Source: CAZFUY01 sp964522445
GTDB lineage: Bacteria > Pseudomonadota > Gammaproteobacteria > SZUA-229
Length of the DNA: 19,310 nucleotides
Reading direction: 5' to 3'
Assembly: GCA_964522445.1 (NCBI GenBank)
Contig: CAZFUY010000056.1
Coordinates: 1-19,310, forward strand
Shown: positions 14,464 to 19,310 of the stretch, piece after piece
Layout: each line of letters opens with the position of its first letter
Position numbering within the stretch: the stretch's first letter is position 1
Position numbers and translations under genes: made by a program
Notes under the pieces: model-generated
What the model was told of the DNA's origin: nothing
Seen by the model: only the letters and a program-made list of their open reading frames with translations
Databases searched by the model: none

Positions 14464-14919
14464 TCAAATAGATGAGAGAGGCATTCCTAATGAATCTTTT
14501 AACTCATATATCTCATCTTTTATTATCGGACGTTGAAGTGAAATTCTGGAAGAAGGCTTTATTTTTAGAGTTTTTTTCTGAAACAAATTATATTTTTCAA
14601 AAGCGAAGCTTGCAACATCCCCCTGCCGACCCTTTGTGTTTTGTCCTGTTTCAACTGTAATGTTACTGAATCGTGATGCTGAGCCTTTTCTTACAAGTTG
14701 TTGCAACTTTAATTTTTTACTAATAGACGTTCCAGTATCTTTTATATGAATGGTAACAGAGTTTCTAGAAGACCAGCTATTAGTCGATTTTACAGCCAAA
14801 GAATTTGAAGTGAAGATCAGTAAAGAAATTAAGCACATCCCATAAAACAGGAAATTATTTTTACGATGTGAACAGGTTTTATTCGAGTGACCAGCAAACA
14901 ATCCATATAACTTAAGCAT
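14464..14919 (-). CDS. Small exported basic protein of unknown function
   Basis: The start is set at the ATG at 14919, with GGAGA at 14926-14930 as RBS. The 151-residue product has an unusually long N-region of about 21 residues with several basic residues. A hydrophobic core follows (FLFYGMCLISLLIF, about 23-36), with a likely cleavage site after SLA (residue 42). The mature part is rich in Ser, Lys and Arg and shows short beta-like stretches (SVTIHIKDTGTS, KKTLKIKPSSRISLQRP). No known domain is recognised. It is the first of the exported proteins upstream of the peptidase on this strand, 166 bases before the repeat protein. Confidence 0.65.
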   Translation of the reverse strand: MLKLYGLFAGHSNKTCSHRKNNFLFYGMCLISLLIFTSNSLAVKSTNSWSSRNSVTIHIKDTGTSISKKLKLQQLVRKGSASRFSNITVETGQNTKGRQGDVASFAFEKYNLFQKKTLKIKPSSRISLQRPIIKDEIYELKDSLGMPLSSI

Positions 14920-15026
14920 CGCTATTCTCCATGTTATTTTTATAGTCAATTACAGGCTATTCTCAAATCATTATTGCCACCTGTCAACTAAAAATTCCAT
15001 TAAAATATTTATAAATAAATTTAATA

Positions 15027-15036
15027 GATAATCATT
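15027..15036 (+). promoter_or_regulatory. Possible weak Fur-like core upstream of the exported-protein genes
   Basis: GATAATCATT is identical to the centre of the Fur consensus, but the flanking bases do not continue the match (about 10 of 14 in the 7-1-7 model). It lies 108 bases upstream of the start at 14919. In AT-rich DNA this could be chance. Confidence 0.2.
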
Positions 15037-15087
15037 TAAAAAAACAAACATAAACATGATAAATATCATCTTCAATAAAAACACAGT

Positions 15088-16941
15088 CTAAAAATACATA
15101 ACATATTGCATTGAAATATCCTTTTTACGAAAACTATAATATTTTTTAAAATCAGCTTTTAACCTTAACGCATGTTTTTTATCTATATCAAACTGATATA
15201 ACCACTGATATCTTTCTTTTCGCCCTTCATGACCTGCAACACGATCAAAAGAACTGGCTATAATTCTTATTCTGCTATTATCAAATAAAAATAATGCACC
15301 AGATTCAGCGCCGATATAAAAAGCATAGTTACTATCCAGTTTCCTGGAATATTCAATATCCGCATTTAATAAACCATAATAAATAATACGCTTCCATTCA
15401 AAGCTAAAACCAGCTCCCCCACTAGCACTTAATATCTTTGTATCTAATACTTTATTTAGCTGACGATTTTCAATAGAAAAATCCAGTTGCCATGATAAGG
15501 GTGTCGCCCATTGTCTAACTGGCGACAATGAAGTCATATTAAATAGTGTTAACTCTTCCAGTTTCAAATGCTGCTGGCGTTCATACCATCTTAGTCTTGC
15601 ATCCAGAACTGATATGCTCGCTCCTTTTACAAACCCTTTTTCAGGATCTAATAAATCATGAAACGCAGGACGAATTCCTAGCTCTATAAAATTATTGTGA
15701 TCTTTTTCACCATAACCAATATGCCACTTTGCCGAAGCATGACTTTTATCAGGACTTACACCTTCAAAGCGGAATATTTCTTCATCCGCTGCTAATTTAA
15801 TTTTGCTGCGAGCCAGAAGAAACTGGTGATCTTTATTTTCTCTTAATTGATTTATCTCATCTGCCAGTTCATAAATTTGAGCCTGCTCTTTATTAGAAAA
15901 ACGATCTAAATCAATTTTTATATCATCTTTGGTAATATTAAAAATAGCTTTTTTAATATCCGTCGTTGTTTGCGAAAACATTTGCTCAATACGACTATTT
16001 TTAGCGGGGCGATATAATATATCTGTTATTAACCCCATTTCTTTAATTGTTCTAACGGTATCAACAGGTATGGCATAAGCAGGGTGACTAGCATCCGTCA
16101 TATTTAAGCCTGGTTTTGCAACATCAAGCAAAGACAATAATCGATACGAACAATTTTCACGCAGAAAATAATAATCAAACTTAATATCCGTTACTTCCCA
16201 GGTGTGTCTAATTAACTGCTCCACCTGCTGTTGATTTAAATCCAGTGAATACTCCCAGATATCACGATGTTCTACATCACCATATTCCTGCACTGTTTCA
16301 TAATAAGGCTGCACACTAAAAACACCGGGATAGCCACCCATTAATCCATTAAAAACATAAACAAAACCATTATCATCCGGATCAAATTCAGCCGCATAAC
16401 TCAATGTATAATTTAATAGTGGGGCTTTATTCTTACTATCCAGCCTTAAAAAGGTATGCCCAAACATAGAGCCTGGGTTATTCAAATACATAGATGGGAA
16501 TAAAAGGGTAACCTTGTGTGCATCCAGTTTTTTAATCCATAGATTTAATCTGCGACACTCAACCTGTGGCAGATCATTATCAAAATGTAACTTTGAATTT
16601 AACCAGAACAAACGTGCAGGAAATAAGCACTGCGCATGCTTTTCTTCTCTGTTTTCAAAAAAGGCTCGTAATGTTGCAATTAATTCAGCATTAGCATCGT
16701 ATTTGCCATTATCTGCTATAAAAAAAGCATCATCATCTACCTGACTGTGTTTACCACTAAAGACATGGTTTTTATAATGCAGCAGATTAAGCCATGCGGG
16801 TTCTCTGGACAGCTGCATCGCCTCAGCCTGCTGAATCAGATCATCAATATTACTTGCCTCAACGGCAGATACTGTATTCAGAATTAGCAATAGAAAAATC
16901 TGTTTTAGCCATTTATTCAAGTTTATGTTCACGACCACCAC
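15088..16941 (-). CDS. DUF4105 (Lnb N-terminal-like) envelope protein
   Basis: The 617-residue product has a signal peptide (cleavage near VSA or VEA, residues 26-29). The DUF4105 domain covers about 90-330, with the conserved H162 in PGSMFGHTFLRL and C264 in RENCSYRLLSLLD. These two are the predicted catalytic pair of a papain/NlpC-like fold. The C-terminal 200 residues form alternating strands ending in MQYVMYF, suggesting an outer-membrane beta-barrel. Function is not established for bacterial members of this group. The start is one of several in-frame GTG codons at 16933-16941; no ATG is near. It diverges from proS across only 52 bases. Confidence 0.82.
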   Translation of the reverse strand: MVVVNINLNKWLKQIFLLLILNTVSAVEASNIDDLIQQAEAMQLSREPAWLNLLHYKNHVFSGKHSQVDDDAFFIADNGKYDANAELIATLRAFFENREEKHAQCLFPARLFWLNSKLHFDNDLPQVECRRLNLWIKKLDAHKVTLLFPSMYLNNPGSMFGHTFLRLDSKNKAPLLNYTLSYAAEFDPDDNGFVYVFNGLMGGYPGVFSVQPYYETVQEYGDVEHRDIWEYSLDLNQQQVEQLIRHTWEVTDIKFDYYFLRENCSYRLLSLLDVAKPGLNMTDASHPAYAIPVDTVRTIKEMGLITDILYRPAKNSRIEQMFSQTTTDIKKAIFNITKDDIKIDLDRFSNKEQAQIYELADEINQLRENKDHQFLLARSKIKLAADEEIFRFEGVSPDKSHASAKWHIGYGEKDHNNFIELGIRPAFHDLLDPEKGFVKGASISVLDARLRWYERQQHLKLEELTLFNMTSLSPVRQWATPLSWQLDFSIENRQLNKVLDTKILSASGGAGFSFEWKRIIYYGLLNADIEYSRKLDSNYAFYIGAESGALFLFDNSRIRIIASSFDRVAGHEGRKERYQWLYQFDIDKKHALRLKADFKKYYSFRKKDISMQYVMYF

Positions 16942-16993
16942 TTTGTTTTGTAAAATGAGCCAACTTTAATTCATCACATACATAGAAAAATCC

Positions 16994-18700
16994 ATGCGCG
17001 TATCAAAATATCCTCTTTCGACCATAAAAGAAACACCGGCAGATGCCGAAGTTATTAGCCACAAACTCATGCTAAGAGCCGGGTTAATCAGGCGACTAGC
17101 CTCTGGCATGTATACCTGGCTACCACTGGGATACCGTATTTTACGCAAAGTTGAAAATATTATTCGCACAGAAATGGAAGCCACGGGTGCTCTTGAAATA
17201 TTAATGCCTGCCGTACAACCCGCTGAACTTTGGCAGGAATCAGGACGCTGGGAGCAATATGGCCCTGAATTGCTGCGTTTTAATGATCGCCACAATCGAG
17301 AGTTCTGCTTCGGCCCAACCCATGAAGAAATTATTACTGACATGGCTCGCCGGGAATTAAACAGCTACAAACAGCTGCCTATTACCTGGTATCAAATACA
17401 AACTAAATTCCGTGATGAAATTCGACCTCGCTTTGGAATAATGCGCTCACGTGAATTTTTAATGAAAGATGCCTACTCATTTCATATAAATCAGGAGTCA
17501 TTACAGCAAACGTATGATGAAATGTACCAGGCTTATAATAATATTTTCAATCGATTAGGCCTCAACTTCCGCCCTGTTATGGCTGACAGTGGCTCAATCG
17601 GCGGCAGTGGCTCACATGAATTCCACGTGCTTGCCGACTCAGGCGAAGACGCTATCGCATTTTCATCTGATAGTGACTATGCCGCCAACATTGAAAAAGC
17701 CGAAGCAATTGCTCCATCCGGCGAACGCCCAGCCGCTTGCGAAGAAAAGCAAATAGTTGATACCCCCAAACAACACAGCATTGAAGAAGTAAGTCAGTTT
17801 CTTAAAGTAGACGCATCTCAATGTTTAAAAACCCTGCTGGTTGAGGGCGAAGAAGAAAATTCAGTTATTGCTCTGGTTATTCGCGGCGACCATGATTTAA
17901 ACGAAATAAAAGCAGAACAACTTGAACAGGTTAAATCACCACTTACATTTGTATCTGATGAACAGGTTAAATCAACCGCTGGTTGCGCACCGGGTTCTAT
18001 TGGCCCTGTAGGATTAAACATTACTGTTATTGCTGATCACACAGCAGCACACACGGCCAACTTTATTTGTGGCGCTAACGAAAACAATAAACACCTTAAA
18101 GGTGTCAACTGGGGACGCGATCTTGCCGAACCCATTACTGCTGACATTCGTAATATAGTTGAGGGCGATCCAAGCCCTGATAATAAAGGCACTATTTCTA
18201 TAGTACGCGGCATTGAAGTTGGTCATATTTTCCAGCTGGGAGAAAAATACAGTAAAGCATTGAAAGCCACCGTGCTAGATGAAAATGGCGCAAATAAAGT
18301 CATGACAATGGGCTGTTATGGCATAGGCGTTTCACGTGTAGTGGCGGCTTCCATTGAACAGAATCATGATGACAAAGGCATTATCTGGCCTCAGTCTATT
18401 GCTCCCTTTGACATAGCACTTGCTCCCATCAATATGCAAAAATCAGAACGCTTAAAAGCTGCCGCTGAAAAACTTTATGAAGACTTAACCAACGCAGGTT
18501 TTGATGTACTATTTTTTGACCAGAAAGAACGATTAGGTTCAATGCTGGCCAATATTGAATTAATAGGCATTCCTCACAGACTGGTATTTGGTGAACGCGG
18601 TTTAGATGCCAACACAATTGAATATAAGGGACGTAGAGATAAAGATTCTGAAGATATTTCTCTTGATGATATTATTGAAAAGCTAAAAAATATTAATTAA
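16994..18700 (+). CDS. proS: Prolyl-tRNA synthetase, bacterial type
   Basis: ProS charges tRNA-Pro with proline in the cytoplasm. The 568-residue product is full length. The class II core shows LASGMYTWLPLGYRI at the N-terminus (motif 1 region), FGPTHEE, motif 2 in RFGIMRSREFLMKDAYSF, and motif 3 in GCYGIGVSR near residues 440-448. The YbaK-like editing domain is inserted between motifs 2 and 3 (about 220-400), as expected of the bacterial form. It edits mischarged alanine. The anticodon-binding domain fills the last 110 residues. No clear RBS precedes the ATG. The lytic transglycosylase gene follows after 31 bases. Confidence 0.97.
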   Translation: MRVSKYPLSTIKETPADAEVISHKLMLRAGLIRRLASGMYTWLPLGYRILRKVENIIRTEMEATGALEILMPAVQPAELWQESGRWEQYGPELLRFNDRHNREFCFGPTHEEIITDMARRELNSYKQLPITWYQIQTKFRDEIRPRFGIMRSREFLMKDAYSFHINQESLQQTYDEMYQAYNNIFNRLGLNFRPVMADSGSIGGSGSHEFHVLADSGEDAIAFSSDSDYAANIEKAEAIAPSGERPAACEEKQIVDTPKQHSIEEVSQFLKVDASQCLKTLLVEGEEENSVIALVIRGDHDLNEIKAEQLEQVKSPLTFVSDEQVKSTAGCAPGSIGPVGLNITVIADHTAAHTANFICGANENNKHLKGVNWGRDLAEPITADIRNIVEGDPSPDNKGTISIVRGIEVGHIFQLGEKYSKALKATVLDENGANKVMTMGCYGIGVSRVVAASIEQNHDDKGIIWPQSIAPFDIALAPINMQKSERLKAAAEKLYEDLTNAGFDVLFFDQKERLGSMLANIELIGIPHRLVFGERGLDANTIEYKGRRDKDSEDISLDDIIEKLKNIN

Positions 18701-18731
18701 TAACCTTTATGCAAAGGCGCAATTATTTTTT

Positions 18732-19310
18732 ATGAAACAGCAACTCAGAAAACTTATAATTAGTTTGTTTATTTTAGTTGCAAGCTCATCGCTATTCGCA
18801 GAAGAAAAATCAGCACCAGACCCCGAACTTAGAAAACGTTTAATTCAGGCTATTAATCAGTCTAATAGTTTTAAAGATCGTTTCGATGCCGAAGTCTGGC
18901 TATTAGATATGTCAACACGATTAAAGAAAAGACTAAAAAACTCAAAAGAAAGACTCGTATTACTGCGCAGCATTCATCAAGAAGCCCGCCGTGCAAAACT
19001 ACACCCTGAACTGGTACTCGCTGTTATTGATATCGAAAGTCGATTTGATCGTTTTGCTATTTCAAAATCCGGTGCTCAGGGGCTCATGCAGGTCATGCCT
19101 TTCTGGTTAAAAGAAATTGGTCACCCGAATGACAATCTGATTGAAATCGACACCAACCTGCGCATGGGCTGCACTATTCTGAAATATTATATTGATAAAG
19201 AAAAAGGTGACTTACGCCGAGCACTGGCTCGTTACAATGGCAGCCTTGGAAAATGGCACTACCCTGATAAAGTACTAAAAACTTTACGCGAAAACTGGTA
19301 TAGAAGTTAA
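18732..19310 (+). CDS. SLT-type lytic transglycosylase
   Basis: Soluble lytic transglycosylases cleave peptidoglycan between MurNAc and GlcNAc, forming 1,6-anhydroMurNAc. The 192-residue product has a signal peptide (cleavage after LFA, residue 23), a helical linker, and a compact SLT domain at about 85-180. E102 in AVIDIESRFD is the catalytic Glu. SGAQGLMQVMP and ALARYNGSLGKW are the other conserved blocks. It acts in the periplasm. The stop codon is the last three bases of the window, so the gene is complete. It is shorter than Slt70 and resembles the small stand-alone SLT proteins. Cotranscription with proS is possible. Confidence 0.93.
   Translation: MKQQLRKLIISLFILVASSSLFAEEKSAPDPELRKRLIQAINQSNSFKDRFDAEVWLLDMSTRLKKRLKNSKERLVLLRSIHQEARRAKLHPELVLAVIDIESRFDRFAISKSGAQGLMQVMPFWLKEIGHPNDNLIEIDTNLRMGCTILKYYIDKEKGDLRRALARYNGSLGKWHYPDKVLKTLRENWYRS

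Noticed and set aside
18703..18730. CCTTT-ATGC-AAAGG hairpin between proS and the transglycosylase gene, considered as a terminator.
   Set aside because: The stem is only five pairs and the T-rich stretch begins about eight bases later, so support is too thin.

Overview
The window looks like a chromosomal stretch of a moderately AT-rich gammaproteobacterium. This rests on the feoA-feoB-feoC order, a Fur-type box, a perfect FNR-type box, a Gram-negative porin ending in Phe, a LAAC lipobox lipoprotein, a PerM-like transporter and a bacterial-type ProS with an inserted editing domain. No species can be named from the sequence alone. There are no tRNA or rRNA genes, no transposase and no CRISPR array.

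Region 1 (1-6303, + strand) concerns iron and redox. A Fur-type box precedes feoABC, whose genes overlap by ATGA junctions. A 584-base intergenic region follows. It holds a nested palindromic repeat, a perfect FNR half-site pair, a Fur-like box, a TATAAT promoter and a complete 159-bp MITE flanked by TTATT on both sides. Next come an outer-membrane porin, a small periplasmic FMN-binding protein with a covalent flavinylation motif, and a PepSY-type membrane protein overlapping it. I infer that the last two move electrons across the inner membrane, possibly to reduce Fe(III) so that FeoB can import Fe(II).

Region 2 (6316-9225, - strand) is a run of LysR regulator, a small unknown protein, a PerM/AI-2E transporter, and a decayed FkbM-type methyltransferase with two frameshifts and an internal deletion. 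Region 3 (9428-10249, + strand) has a secreted DUF4124 protein and a MIF-family tautomerase homologue.

Region 4 (10272-16941, - strand) is the most unusual part. In transcription order it encodes a DUF4105 envelope protein; a small exported basic protein; a very basic exported protein with two copies of GVLVEPTALER; a 609-residue exported protein with about three repeats; a papain-family (C1A) cysteine peptidase with the active-site residues intact; and a chagasin-family (I42) inhibitor lipoprotein 52 bases downstream. The peptidase-inhibitor pair beside unknown exported repeat proteins is the best candidate for an undescribed system: a secreted protease, its self-protection inhibitor, and possible substrates or partners.

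Region 5 (16994-19310, + strand) is housekeeping: proS and a small SLT-type lytic transglycosylase.
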